DNA from: Cellulomonas wangleii
GTDB taxonomy: Bacteria; Actinomycetota; Actinomycetes; Actinomycetales; Cellulomonadaceae
Direction: 5' to 3'
Length of the DNA: 64,000 nucleotides
Assembly (NCBI RefSeq): GCF_018388445.1
Contig: NZ_CP074405.1
Location: forward strand, 3,534,001 to 3,598,000
The number at the start of each line of letters is the position of its first letter. Position 1 is the first letter of the stretch. Below are positions 15,720-24,632 of the stretch, piece by piece. The translations under genes were made by a program, and so were the position numbers. Below the pieces are notes generated by a model. It did no database searches, was not told where the DNA came from, and was given only the letters and a program-made list of their open reading frames with translations.

Positions 15720-16673
15720 TCAGACCTGGCAGACGGGGCACCGGTAGAGCTTGCGGGTCGCCATCTCCTCGACGACGACAGGGGTGCCGCACACCCGGCA
15801 CGGCAGGCCGCCGCGGCCGTACACCCAGTGCCGCAGCGTCGGGTCGTGGCGGGCGGCCAGACGCCCCGCGTCGTCGAGGTCCTCGCGGGTCAGCATGACG
15901 CCGTCCCGGATGCCGTCGGCCAGCAGCACGGCCCAGTCCCGCCAGATCCCGCGGACCACCTCGGCCGGGACCCGCCGCCCGGGCGTCCAGGGGTCCAGCC
16001 GGGCGCGGAACAGCAGCTCGGCCCGGTAGATGTTGCCGATCCCGGCCACCACGGCCTGGTCCATCAGCAGCTGCCCCACGGCCACCTGACGGCGCGTCAC
16101 CCGCTCGACGACGACCTCGCCCGCCTCGTCGAGGTCCGCGACGTCCTGCGGGTCCGGGCCCAGCCGTGCGCGGACGGCCGCCGCCTCGTCGGCCGTCAGC
16201 ACCTCGCACGCCGACGGGCCGCGCAGGTCCGCGACGACCGACCCGGAGTCCAGGCGCACCCGCACCTGCCCCAGCGGGGGCGGCGGCCACGCGTCGTCCG
16301 CGGCGGCGTGCTCGGACTCGTCCTCCCCCAGGCGCAGGCGCCGCGTCGAGGGCTGGGCGTCCATGACGGACCCGGGCCGCACGCGCGGTGCCCCCAGGCT
16401 GCCGCGCACCCGCTCGCCCTCGCCCAGCGGGCTGACGTCGCCGTACAGGTCCCACGCGCCGTAGAGCCCCAGGTGGACGCGCAGCACGTCCGCGGTGTCG
16501 AAGGTGCAGAACAGCTGCTTGCCGACCGCCGTCGCCCCGGTCATCGTGCGGCCGTCCAGGCGCGCGGCGCCCGCGGCGAACCGCCCCTGGGGCGAGCTGA
16601 CGGCCAGCGGCCGCCCGACGAGGTCGAGGGCGAGCTGGCGCGCGACCCGATGAACGGTATGACCCTCCGGCAC
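15720..16673 (-). CDS. nei2: DNA glycosylase/AP lyase, Fpg/Nei family (Nei2-like, 317 aa)
   Basis: Removes oxidised bases from DNA and nicks the abasic site. PEGHTVHR at the N-terminus gives the catalytic Pro-2 and Glu-3 once the initiator Met is removed; the H2TH region is around GQLLMDQAVVAGIGNIYRAELLFRA; the C-terminal zinc finger is C-R-V-C ... Y-R-C-P-V-C (last ~25 residues). The GTG start at 16673 was chosen because Pro must be residue 2. An internal acidic insertion (GEDESEHAAADDAW) is unusual but lies in a variable loop. PEGHTVHR is typical of actinobacterial Nei2 rather than MutM. Confidence 0.93.
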   Translation of the reverse strand: MPEGHTVHRVARQLALDLVGRPLAVSSPQGRFAAGAARLDGRTMTGATAVGKQLFCTFDTADVLRVHLGLYGAWDLYGDVSPLGEGERVRGSLGAPRVRPGSVMDAQPSTRRLRLGEDESEHAAADDAWPPPPLGQVRVRLDSGSVVADLRGPSACEVLTADEAAAVRARLGPDPQDVADLDEAGEVVVERVTRRQVAVGQLLMDQAVVAGIGNIYRAELLFRARLDPWTPGRRVPAEVVRGIWRDWAVLLADGIRDGVMLTREDLDDAGRLAARHDPTLRHWVYGRGGLPCRVCGTPVVVEEMATRKLYRCPVCQV

Positions 16674-16778
16674 GGCCGCCACCCTACGACGGCGCCGTCC
16701 GGGACCACCCGTGCGGGCATGCGGACGAGGGCGCGGCAGGGGGTGTGCGCGGCACCGACGGTGTGCGAGGGTCGCGGG

Positions 16779-17657
16779 GTGGACGACGACGCGACGCTGC
16801 CCCCGCACCCGCCGACGACCCCGACGGGCGAGCCCGTGCCCGCCGCCGCCCGCGTGGCCACGGCCGCGGCCGACCCGCACGTCCTGGCGTCCGACACGGT
16901 CGCCAACCTGCGCGACGTCGGCGGACGTCCCACCGCGGACGGCGGGCGGGTGCGCCGCGGCCTGGTCCTGCGGTCCGCGGAGCTGCGGTCCGCCGCCGTC
17001 GCCGACGACCCGGTCGTCACCCGCCTCGGGGTGCGCACGGTCGTGGACCTGCGGACCGCGGCCGAGCGGGCCGCTGCCCCCGACGTCCTGCCGCCGGGTG
17101 CGCGGGGCGTGCACGCCGACGTCCTGCAGGTCACGACGCAGGCCCCGGCGTCGGACCTGGGCGAGCTGCTGCGCCGGCCGCAGGAGGCGTCGCAGTTCCT
17201 GGCGGCGCTGGACCCCGCGGCCCAGATGCGGCGCACGTACGTCGACCTGGTCGTCGGGGAGTCCGGGCGCACGGGGTACGCCACGTTGCTGCGCCGGTTC
17301 CTCGACCCCGGGGCCGCGCCGGTGCTGTACCACTGCACCGCGGGCAAGGACCGCACGGGGTGGGCGACGACCGTGCTCCTGCTGGCGGTGGGCGCCGACG
17401 AGGCCGTCGCGCGCGAGGAGTACCTGGCCGTGAACCCGGCGGTGCGGGCGATGTACGCACCGCTGCTGCAGGGGTTCGCGGACGTCGGGGGCGACCCGGA
17501 GCTGCTGGTCCCGCTGCTGGAGGTGCGCGAGGAGTACCTGGACGCGGCGTTCGGTGCGGTCGCCGAGCTCTTCGGGTCGTTCGCCGCCTACCTGCGCGAC
17601 GGGCTCGGGCTCACGGACACCGAGGTCGCGGCCCTGCGGGAGCGCCTCACCGCCTGA
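16779..17657 (+). CDS. Tyrosine/serine protein phosphatase, PtpB-like (292 aa)
   Basis: Active-site loop HCTAGKDRTGWA (Cys nucleophile, Lys and Asp before the Arg) marks the actinobacterial/MptpB-type dual-specificity or lipid phosphatase family. The N-terminal SDTVANLRDVGGRPTADGGRVRRGLVLRS motif and GVRTVVDLRTAAER are also family hallmarks. Start GTG at 16779 (VDDDATLPP) follows a G-rich stretch; longer in-frame starts would overlap nei2 antisense. Divergent from nei2. Secreted homologues exist, but no signal peptide is present, so cytoplasmic action is likely. Confidence 0.9.
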   Translation: MDDDATLPPHPPTTPTGEPVPAAARVATAAADPHVLASDTVANLRDVGGRPTADGGRVRRGLVLRSAELRSAAVADDPVVTRLGVRTVVDLRTAAERAAAPDVLPPGARGVHADVLQVTTQAPASDLGELLRRPQEASQFLAALDPAAQMRRTYVDLVVGESGRTGYATLLRRFLDPGAAPVLYHCTAGKDRTGWATTVLLLAVGADEAVAREEYLAVNPAVRAMYAPLLQGFADVGGDPELLVPLLEVREEYLDAAFGAVAELFGSFAAYLRDGLGLTDTEVAALRERLTA

Positions 17658-17767
17658 GGTGGTCCACGATCCGAGACGGTGACTACCGGCGTATGACGAA
17701 CGGCCCGGTGTACGGCACTGACCTGCAGGAACATGTCACCGACCCGTCGTGCGCCCGCCTCCGCGTC

Positions 17768-17784
17768 GTCTCGATCCGTGAGAC
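17768..17784. promoter_or_regulatory. Inverted repeat, candidate metNIQ operator
   Basis: GTCTC (17768-17772), 7-nt spacer, GAGAC (17780-17784). Half-site size and spacing are in the range of TetR/McbR-type sulfur regulators, but the match to any known box is not good enough to name a regulator. Confidence 0.3.
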
Positions 17785-17814
17785 AACTTGGCCGCGCGCG
17801 GGCCGCGTGCTTCC

Positions 17815-17904
17815 ATGACGACCATGGCCCCCCACGACACGCCCGCCCCGCGCACGGCCCTCGCCGTCGCCGCCGGCACGTGTCGTGGCCGAATGTGTCG
17901 CTGA
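17815..17904 (+). CDS. Candidate Cys/Met leader peptide upstream of metNIQ (29 aa)
   Basis: ATG at 17815 (or in-frame ATG at 17824) opens a 26-29 residue frame ending GTCRGRMCR and TGA. Cys, Met and Arg codons cluster in the last seven positions. Cysteine-containing uORFs control sulfur genes in several actinobacteria through ribosome stalling, so this may be an attenuator for methionine uptake. No clear Shine-Dalgarno; could be chance. Confidence 0.3.
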   Translation: MTTMAPHDTPAPRTALAVAAGTCRGRMCR

Positions 17905-18033
17905 CCGCGGCCCCCTGCGCGCCCCGCGCGCTCCCCTGACCCGTCCCGCCGCCGACGCGCGCGCCGCGGGTCACCCCCACCCGCCGCCGACCGGCCACGT
18001 CCGTCGGCGCGGCGCGACCCCCGAGGACCTCCC

Positions 18034-19038
18034 GTGATCGAGCTGTCCGGCCTCCGCAAGGTCTACCCGTCACCCGGCGGTGACGTCGTCGCGCTCGACG
18101 GCATCGACCTGACCGTCGAGCGCGGCACGGTGCACGGCATCGTCGGACGGTCGGGCGCCGGCAAGTCCACGCTCATCCGGTGCCTGACCGGTCTCGAGCG
18201 ACCGACCGCCGGCACCGTCACCGTCGACGGCGTCACCATCTCCGACCTGCCGGAGAACCGGCTGCGCACCGCCCGCCGCAAGACCGGCATGGTGTTCCAG
18301 CACGTCAACCTGCTCGACTCGCGCACCATCGCGGACAACGTGGCGTACCCGCTCGAGGTCGCGGGCGTGCGGCGGGCGCAGCGCGCCGCACGCGTGGCCG
18401 AGCTGCTCGACCTCGTCGACCTGGGCCACCGCGCGTCCGCCTACCCGGCACAGCTGTCCGGCGGGCAGAAGCAGCGCGTCGGCATCGCCCGCGCGCTGGC
18501 CACCGAGCCGGCCGTGCTGCTGTGCGACGAGCCGACGTCCGCGCTCGACGGCGAGACCACGCGGCAGATCCTCGGCCTGGTGCGCGACCTGCGCGACCGG
18601 CTGGGCATCACGGTCGTCGTCATCACCCACGAGCCGTCGGTCGTGCGCGAGACGTGCGACGCGGTCACGCTGCTCGAGCACGGGCGCGTCGTGCAGTCCG
18701 GCACCCTCGCGCAGGTCGTGACGCAGGTCGGCTCACCGCTGTCCCGCGCCCTGGTCCCGGTTCCCGACGTCCCGCCCGGCCGTCGACGCCGGCTGGTCGA
18801 GGCCGTCTTCGCGACCGACGCCGTCAGCACCGCCACCGCGTTCGGCGCCGTCGCGGGCCTGGGCGACGACGTGGAGGTGCTGTCCGCGACCGTCGAGCCG
18901 CTGGGTGCGCTGCGCGTGGGCCGCCTCCTCGTCGACACGCCGCAGGAGCGGACCGACGAGGTCGTGGCGCGGCTGCGCGCCGCCGGGCTCGACCCCCTCG
19001 CGGCACCCGCGGGCGACGCCGGGCAGGAGGTGGCGTGA
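18034..19038 (+). CDS. metN: Methionine ABC importer, ATP-binding subunit (334 aa)
   Basis: Energises D/L-methionine uptake with MetI and MetQ. Walker A GRSGAGKST (about 39-47), Q-loop VFQHVNLL, signature LSGGQKQR, Walker B AVLLCDEPTSALD and the switch His in VVITHEP are all present. The C-terminal ~85 residues form a NIL regulatory domain (VEAVFATDAVSTATAFGAV), which senses internal methionine in homologues. Start GTG at 18034 follows GAGGA. Stop overlaps metI by one base (TGATG). Confidence 0.96.
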   Translation: MIELSGLRKVYPSPGGDVVALDGIDLTVERGTVHGIVGRSGAGKSTLIRCLTGLERPTAGTVTVDGVTISDLPENRLRTARRKTGMVFQHVNLLDSRTIADNVAYPLEVAGVRRAQRAARVAELLDLVDLGHRASAYPAQLSGGQKQRVGIARALATEPAVLLCDEPTSALDGETTRQILGLVRDLRDRLGITVVVITHEPSVVRETCDAVTLLEHGRVVQSGTLAQVVTQVGSPLSRALVPVPDVPPGRRRRLVEAVFATDAVSTATAFGAVAGLGDDVEVLSATVEPLGALRVGRLLVDTPQERTDEVVARLRAAGLDPLAAPAGDAGQEVA

Positions 19039-19718
19039 TGGGCGACCTGTGGACCGAGCTGACGACCAACCGCGTCATCACCGAGAAGCTGCCCGAGGCG
19101 ACGCTCGAGACGCTGCAGATGGTGGGCCTGTCGGCGCTGATCACGGTGGTCGTCGGGCTGCCGCTCGGCCTGCTGCTGCGCTCCCTCGCGCCCGACGGTC
19201 TGCTGCCCCACCGCCCGCTGTCGGTGGTCCTCGGCTTCGTCGTCAACGTGCTGCGCTCGCTGCCGTTCATCATCCTCGCCGTCGCCGTGATCCCGGTGAC
19301 CCGCGCGATCGTCGGGACGTCGCTCGGCTGGGAGGCCGCGGTCGTGCCGCTGAGCATCGGCACCATCCCGTTCTTCGCCCGCCTCGTCGAGACGGCCGTG
19401 CGGGACGTCGCACCGGGCAAGGTCGAGGCCGCGCGGGTCATGGGCTCCACGACGCCCAAGATCCTGCGATCCGTGCTGGTGCGCGAGGCGCTGCCCGCCA
19501 TCGTCTCGGGGTTCACCGTCACCGTCATCGCGCTCATCGGGTTCTCCGCGATGGTCGGCGCGATCGGGGGTGGCGGCCTGGGCTTCCTCGCGATCACGTA
19601 CGGCTTCCAGCGCTTCGACCCCGTCGTCCTCTACACGTCCGTCGTCGTGATCATCGTCCTGGTCACGGTCGTCCAGGTGGTCGGCGACGCCGTCGCGCGC
19701 CGCCTCGACCACCGGTGA
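19038..19718 (+). CDS. metI: Methionine ABC importer, permease subunit (226 aa)
   Basis: Five-helix MetI-type permease. The coupling loop ETAVRDVAPGKVEAARVMGSTTPK carries the EAA motif (EAARVMG). Start ATG at 19038 shares a base with the metN stop, so translation is coupled. The preceding ~20 residues (LWTELTTNRVITEKLPEATLETLQMV) match the usual MetI start. Followed 89 bp later by metQ. Confidence 0.95.
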   Translation: MGDLWTELTTNRVITEKLPEATLETLQMVGLSALITVVVGLPLGLLLRSLAPDGLLPHRPLSVVLGFVVNVLRSLPFIILAVAVIPVTRAIVGTSLGWEAAVVPLSIGTIPFFARLVETAVRDVAPGKVEAARVMGSTTPKILRSVLVREALPAIVSGFTVTVIALIGFSAMVGAIGGGGLGFLAITYGFQRFDPVVLYTSVVVIIVLVTVVQVVGDAVARRLDHR

Positions 19719-19807
19719 GCGCGCCCGCCACGCCACCGGCCCGCCGCACGACCCGCGGCCCGCAGACCCGCCCCGCACCCGGGGGCACACCGAGAGGAAC
19801 ACCTGAG

Positions 19808-20641
19808 ATGAAGAGAACCGTCCGCACCGCCGCCGTCCTGTCCGCCGCGGCCCTGGTGATGACGGGCTGCTCCGCCGGTGACGACACCGAGGGCGGGGCC
19901 ACGCAGGAGGGCGGACTCACCACGGTCACGATCGGCGCCAGCCCCGTGCCGCACGCCGAGATCCTGCAGTTCGTGCAGGACGAGCTCGCGCAGGACGCCG
20001 GCATCGACCTGGAGATCCAGGAGTTCACCGACTACGTGCTGCCCAACACGGCGCTCGACGAGGGCGAGATCGACGCCAACTTCTTCCAGCACCTGCCCTA
20101 CCTCGACGCGCAGATCGCGGAGAACGGCTTCGAGTTCGACCACTACGACGGCGTGCACATCGAGCCGTACGGCATCTACTCCGAGAAGATCGAGGACCTC
20201 GACGACCTGGCCGACGGCGGCGTCGTCGGCATCACGAACGACCCGGGCAACCAGGGCCGGGCGCTCGACCTGCTCGTGGACGCCGGGCTCATCACCCTCG
20301 ACGAGACCGACGGCGACCCCACGCTGCTCGACATCGCCGAGAACCCGAAGGACCTGGAGTTCGTCGAGACGGCGCCCGAGCAGCTCGTGGTCGCCCTGCC
20401 GGACGTGGACATCGCGATCATCAACGGCAACTACGCGCTCGAGGCCGGCCTGAACCCCGCCTCGGACGCGATCCTGCTGGAGTCGGGCGAGGACAACCCG
20501 TACGCGAACGTCGTCGTGGTCCGCTCCGAGGACCTCGACGACCCGGCGCTCGTCACCCTCGACGAGCTGCTGCACTCCGACGAGGTCCGCGCCTTCATCG
20601 AGGAGCGCTGGCCGGCCGGCGAGGTCATCGCCGCCTTCTGA
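19808..20641 (+). CDS. metQ: Methionine-binding lipoprotein (277 aa)
   Basis: Solute-binding lipoprotein of the NlpA/MetQ family. Signal peptide with lipobox VMTGC (Cys about 21), then TVTIGASPVPHAEILQF, EFTDYVLPNTALDEGEIDANFFQH and VDIAIINGNYALEAGL, the conserved ligand-pocket segments. Start ATG at 19808 with GAACACCTGAG upstream. The two genes before it complete the importer. A hairpin at 20658-20695 follows the stop. Confidence 0.95.
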   Translation: MKRTVRTAAVLSAAALVMTGCSAGDDTEGGATQEGGLTTVTIGASPVPHAEILQFVQDELAQDAGIDLEIQEFTDYVLPNTALDEGEIDANFFQHLPYLDAQIAENGFEFDHYDGVHIEPYGIYSEKIEDLDDLADGGVVGITNDPGNQGRALDLLVDAGLITLDETDGDPTLLDIAENPKDLEFVETAPEQLVVALPDVDIAIINGNYALEAGLNPASDAILLESGEDNPYANVVVVRSEDLDDPALVTLDELLHSDEVRAFIEERWPAGEVIAAF

Positions 20642-20657
20642 CCGCGCAGCGCGGCAC

Positions 20658-20695
20658 GGGGCCGGGCCACCTCCACCGCCGAGGGGCCCGGCCCT
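20658..20695. terminator. Terminator after metQ
   Basis: Inverted repeat GGGGCCGGGCC (20658-20668) against GGCCCGGCCCT (20685-20695), one G-U wobble, 16-nt loop. Lies between convergent metQ and the hydrolase gene and may serve both. Confidence 0.6.
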
Positions 20696-20712
20696 CCCGT
20701 GCGTGCGTCCCG

Positions 20713-21714
20713 TCAGCGCACGAGCGTGTCGAGGAACTCCACCACCGCGCCCAGGTACGCCGCGCGCGGCCCGTCCAGCGACAGCGCCAGGTCGTGCACG
20801 CCCCCGTCGACGACGACCTCGCGCACGTCCGTCCCCAGCCGCGGGGCCAGCGCGGCGATGGTCGCGACGTCCAGCACGGTGTCGGCGTCGTCCAGTGCCG
20901 GCCCGTCGGCGACGGCACCGGCACCGTGCTCGACGGCCGAGCGCGCGGACCGGGCGACCAGCACGGGCACGCCCACGGCGAGCCCGCGGGCCACGCGCAG
21001 CTGCCCGGCGCGGAGCGCCGCCAGCCAGCCGGCCCGCACGGCCACACCCTGCGGCCGCTTGAGCGTCGTGTCGACGTCCCACCGCTCGGCCAGCCGCGCC
21101 GCGTACCGCGACGGCCTGTGCGCGACGACCCGCAGCGGCGCCCGGCGGGCCAGCGGCCGCAGGGCACCGTCCTGCAGCGGGCGCACCCACGAGCGCACGA
21201 CGGACAGGAACGGGCTGTTGAGCACCACCGCGTCCGCACCGCCGCGCGCCCGGTGGGCGTGCGCCCACAGCGCCGCGACGAGACCGCCGGTCGAGTGCGC
21301 GTGCACGACCACCGGCAACCCCGGCCAGGCGGCGCGCGCGGCGGCGACCGCCCGCCCCAGGTCGGACGCCTGCTCACGCAGGTCACCCTGGTAGTGCGGC
21401 ACCTCCCCCTCCCGCCACGAGCGGCCCGCGCGGCGGGCGTCCACCGCGAGGAACGCCCAGCCCGCGTCGGCGAGCGCGTCGGCCAGGTGGGTGGCGAAGA
21501 AGTAGTCGTTGTAGCCGTGCAGGTGCACCACGACGCCGCGGGGCGCGTCCGGCGCGCGTCCGGGCCGGACGAGCGTCAGCACGGGCGCGACGCCCCCGGC
21601 CGCGACCGCACGCGCCTGCGGACCCGGTGGCGCGGGCCGCCGGCCCGGCAGCGTCCGGGCCTCGTAGCCCGGCAGCAACCGGTCCGGCAGCCAGCCGGGG
21701 TCCGCTGTGGTCAC
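20713..21714 (-). CDS. Alpha/beta hydrolase, lysophospholipase-like (333 aa)
   Basis: Serine hydrolase of the monoacylglycerol lipase/PldB type (Hydrolase_4). RGVVVHLHGYNDYFF gives the oxyanion-hole HG, VVHAHSTGGLVAALW the nucleophile elbow (HSTGG rather than GxSxG), and the C-terminal DGGVHDLALS the catalytic His. The substitution at the elbow is seen in parts of this family. Start GTG at 21714 overlaps the MFS gene stop by 4 bp, so they are coupled. Substrate unknown. Confidence 0.85.
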   Translation of the reverse strand: MTTADPGWLPDRLLPGYEARTLPGRRPAPPGPQARAVAAGGVAPVLTLVRPGRAPDAPRGVVVHLHGYNDYFFATHLADALADAGWAFLAVDARRAGRSWREGEVPHYQGDLREQASDLGRAVAAARAAWPGLPVVVHAHSTGGLVAALWAHAHRARGGADAVVLNSPFLSVVRSWVRPLQDGALRPLARRAPLRVVAHRPSRYAARLAERWDVDTTLKRPQGVAVRAGWLAALRAGQLRVARGLAVGVPVLVARSARSAVEHGAGAVADGPALDDADTVLDVATIAALAPRLGTDVREVVVDGGVHDLALSLDGPRAAYLGAVVEFLDTLVR

Positions 21715-23099
21715 GCGCCGTCCGGCGTCACGTCCCGCCGTCCGTCGACGCCCAGGCCGCGGGGGTACCGCACGGGGACGAACAGCACGAGCCCGAGGGC
21801 CAGGACGGCGACGATCCCGAGGATCCCCCAGTACTGCTCCCCGCCGATGCCGATCGCGATCGAGAACGCGGCGGGTGCCAGGAACGTGGCCGCGCGGCCC
21901 GTCGTCGCGTACAGGCCGAACAGCTCGGTCTCGCGCCCGGGCTCCGCGAGGCGTGCCAGCAGGCCGCGCGACGCGGACTGCGCGGGCCCCACGCACGCCG
22001 AGAGCACCAGTCCCCCGACCCAGAACGCCCGCGTGCCCGCGTCGTGCAGCAGGAACACGGCGGTGCCGGCGATCACGAGCACCACGAGCGCGGACGTGAC
22101 CAGCCGCCGGGGGCCGTACCGGTCGTCGAGCCAGCCGGCGCCGATGGTCGACGCGCCCGCGACGACGTTGGCGGCGATGCCGAACATGATGACGTCGCTG
22201 GCGGAGAACCCGAACGACCCGGCCGCGAGCACGCCACCGAACGTGAAGACGCCCGTGAGGCCGTCCCGGAACACCGCGGACGCGATGAGGAACCGCAGGG
22301 TCGAGCGACGCCCGCGCCACAGCTCGGCGATGTGCCGCCCGACCGCGACGTAGGCCCCGGCGACGCTCACGCGCGCGGGCGCGCCCGGGCGGCGACGGTC
22401 CGGGACCATCACGAGCACGGGCACCGCGAAGACGAGGAACCACACGCCCGCGAGGAGCATGGAGACCCGGATGTCGAGCCCGCCCTCCGAGGTGACGCCG
22501 AACCACCCGACCTCCGGGTCGATGAACCCGACGAACAGGATCACGAGCAGCACGATCCCGCCGACGTACCCGGCGCCCCACCCGATGCCGCTGACACGCC
22601 CGATGGTCCGCGGCCCGCTGATCTGCAGCAGCAGCGCGTTGTAGGCGACGGACCCGATCTCGAACGCGATGGTGCCGACGCCCAGGAGGATCACGCCGAG
22701 CCGGACCGCGTCAGCCATGCCGCCCTCGACGGGCTGCACGAACCACAGCGCCAGGATGCACAGGCCCACGATCCCGGACGTCACCGCGAGCATGGGGCGG
22801 CGGCGTCCGCCGGCGTCCGCCAGCGTGCCGAGCGCGGGTGCGGTGAGGGCGACGAGGATGCCCGCCGCCGCGAGGCCCCAGCCGAGCCACTGGCTGTGCC
22901 GCGCGGTGACGGCGACCAGGTCCTCACCCGGCTCGGCGAACGCGTTGCTCGTCAGCCACGTCGTGAAGACGAACGTGGTGACGACCGCGTTGAACGCCGC
23001 CGACCCCCAGTCCCAGGCCGCCCAGGCGGCGATCTGACGGCGGGCGGGGGCGGGCTCGACGGCGGCGTCGACGGGAGCCTCGGCGGCGGGGTGACCCAT
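21711..23099 (-). CDS. MFS transporter, UMF1 (Atg22-like) family (462 aa)
   Basis: Twelve-helix major facilitator. The WAAWDWGSAAFNAVVTTFVF start and GWGAGYVGGIVLLVI segment are hallmarks of the UMF1 group, with GPAQSASRGLLARLAEP and FFGLYATTGRAATF-like (FGLYATTGRAATF) C-terminal motifs. In bacteria UMF1 proteins are of uncertain substrate; amino-acid export is the usual suggestion from the fungal Atg22 homologue. Start ATG at 23099. First gene of a two-gene unit with the hydrolase. Confidence 0.88.
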   Translation of the reverse strand: MGHPAAEAPVDAAVEPAPARRQIAAWAAWDWGSAAFNAVVTTFVFTTWLTSNAFAEPGEDLVAVTARHSQWLGWGLAAAGILVALTAPALGTLADAGGRRRPMLAVTSGIVGLCILALWFVQPVEGGMADAVRLGVILLGVGTIAFEIGSVAYNALLLQISGPRTIGRVSGIGWGAGYVGGIVLLVILFVGFIDPEVGWFGVTSEGGLDIRVSMLLAGVWFLVFAVPVLVMVPDRRRPGAPARVSVAGAYVAVGRHIAELWRGRRSTLRFLIASAVFRDGLTGVFTFGGVLAAGSFGFSASDVIMFGIAANVVAGASTIGAGWLDDRYGPRRLVTSALVVLVIAGTAVFLLHDAGTRAFWVGGLVLSACVGPAQSASRGLLARLAEPGRETELFGLYATTGRAATFLAPAAFSIAIGIGGEQYWGILGIVAVLALGLVLFVPVRYPRGLGVDGRRDVTPDGA

Positions 23100-23236
23100 G
23101 GCGGCAGCGTAGGCCCCGGACCCGGTGGACGAGTGGCGTCCGGGTGAACGCCGCGCCGCGCAGCACGCCCCGTGACCGGCCCGGCCCGGTCGGCACGCCC
23201 TGGACGGCGCAGCGGGCGGTCGCTACGGTCGCGCCC

Positions 23237-24460
23237 ATGCCGCCGGCCTCGAGCGAGCCCGCCCCCCGCGACCTCCTGCTGACGGGGGCGCGCGTGTGGT
23301 CGGCACCCGACGCTCCTGTCGGGGAGCCGGGTGTCCTGCTGGTGCGCGACGGGGTCGTGCAGCAGGTCGGCGGCGACGTCCCGCCCGACGCCGACCTCCC
23401 CCGCGTCGACGTGGGTGGCCGGGTCGTGACCGCCGGGTTCACCAACAGCCACATCCACCTGAGCGAGCGGGTGTGGGCCCGGGCCCGCACCGCACCGGCC
23501 GCCGCGCTGCAGGCCGAGATCGACGACATGCTGCTGAGCCGCGGGGTCACGACCGCGCTCGACCTCGGTTCGGACCCCCGGCACACGCTGCCCGTCGTCC
23601 AGCGCATCGCGTCCGGCGAGCTGCGCGGACCGGAGATCCTCGTCACCGGGGCCACGCTCATGCCGCGGCGCGGGCTGCCCTTCTACGTCCGGGAGGCGAT
23701 GCCCTGGTACGCGCGCCGCTGGATCCCGACACCCGCGAGCGCCGTGGCCGCACGTCGCGCCGTCGCCGTGCGGCACCGCCGTGGCGTCGTCCTGACCAAG
23801 CTGTTCACCGGGTCGCTCGTCGAGCGGGACCGGGTCCTGGCGATGGACGCGGACGTCGCTCGCGCTGCCGTCGAGGAGTCCCACCGCCGGGGCCTGCTCG
23901 TCCTGGCCCACCCGACCGACCGGGCGGGCACCGCCGTGGCGGTCCGTGCGGGCGTCGACGCACTCGCGCACGTCCCGTCGGTGGCCGGTGGCACCGCCGA
24001 CCTGCTGCGGGAGGCCGCGGACCGGGGCACCCGGCTGATCCCCACGCTGCACATGTTCGCCGCCATGGTCAGCCCGGACGACAGCTTCATGGAGCCGGTC
24101 CGCGACGGGCTGCGGGTCTTCCTCGCCGCGGGGGGCCGCGTCCTGTTCGGCACGGACGTCGGCTACCTCACCGACCGGGACGTCCGCCCGGAGCTCGAGG
24201 CGATGGCGGCCTGCGGCATGACGACGGCCGACGTGCTGCGCTCGCTGACCACCGAGCCGGCCGCGTTCCTCAGCCGCTCGGACGCAGGGGAGGTGCGGCC
24301 CGGTGCGCGTGGTGACCTCACGGTGCTGGCGCACACCGTCCCCGACCTGGCGGCGGGCGACCTGGCCGACGTCGACCTCGTCGTGCGCGCGGGACGGGTC
24401 GTCCACCGGGCTCCCGCGTTCAGCGACGAGCCCCCGGTCACCGGACGCCAGGTCCGGTGA
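23237..24460 (+). CDS. Metal-dependent amidohydrolase (407 aa)
   Basis: TIM-barrel amidohydrolase. N-terminal beta-sandwich, then metal ligands NSHIHLSE (HxH, about residue 71), Lys in VVLTKLFTG, His in LVLAHPTD and VDALAHVPS, and Asp in VLFGTDVGYL, followed by GEVRPGARGDLTVL typical of the superfamily. No signal peptide. Substrate is not evident; homologues act on imidazolonepropionate-like, prolidase or hydantoin-like compounds. Start ATG at 23237. Single gene followed by tRNA-Ser on the opposite strand. Confidence 0.87.
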   Translation: MPPASSEPAPRDLLLTGARVWSAPDAPVGEPGVLLVRDGVVQQVGGDVPPDADLPRVDVGGRVVTAGFTNSHIHLSERVWARARTAPAAALQAEIDDMLLSRGVTTALDLGSDPRHTLPVVQRIASGELRGPEILVTGATLMPRRGLPFYVREAMPWYARRWIPTPASAVAARRAVAVRHRRGVVLTKLFTGSLVERDRVLAMDADVARAAVEESHRRGLLVLAHPTDRAGTAVAVRAGVDALAHVPSVAGGTADLLREAADRGTRLIPTLHMFAAMVSPDDSFMEPVRDGLRVFLAAGGRVLFGTDVGYLTDRDVRPELEAMAACGMTTADVLRSLTTEPAAFLSRSDAGEVRPGARGDLTVLAHTVPDLAAGDLADVDLVVRAGRVVHRAPAFSDEPPVTGRQVR

Positions 24461-24473
24461 CGGGGCCCGCATG

Positions 24474-24563
24474 CGGAGGGCAAGGGATTCGAACCCTTGA
24501 GCACGGGGTCACCGCACCAACGGTTTTCAAGACCGTCGCTTTCGGCCGCTCAGCCAGCCCTCC
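24474..24563 (-). tRNA. serT: tRNA-Ser (anticodon UGA)
   Basis: On the minus strand the acceptor arm GGAGGGC pairs with GCCCTCC, the D-loop region is CTGAGCGGCC, the anticodon loop is CTTGAAA (UGA) on a 5-bp ACGGT/ACCGT stem, a long variable arm follows as expected for class II tRNA-Ser, and the T-arm has GGTTCGAATCC. No CCA is encoded (end is G discriminator, then C). Reads UCA and UCG codons. Confidence 0.96.
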
Positions 24564-24632
24564 CGGCGTCGGCGTGAGCCGACGCGGGGAGTCTCCCACA
24601 CGGGCGTGCCCGGGAACGATCGCGCCGTCCCC

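Larger units (their letters stand above)
17658..18033. promoter_or_regulatory. Leader region of metNIQ
   Basis: 376 bp with no established gene. A dyad GTCTC-N7-GAGAC lies at 17768-17784 and could be an operator. A short reading frame ending in Cys-Arg-Gly-Arg-Met-Cys-Arg occurs at 17815-17904, followed by GC-rich inverted repeats (around 17915-17930). I looked for and did not find the conserved core of SAM-I, SAM-II or SAM-IV riboswitches. Confidence 0.5.

Noticed and set aside
17658..18033. SAM riboswitch before metN
   Set aside because: Conserved cores of SAM-I, SAM-II and SAM-IV are not present.
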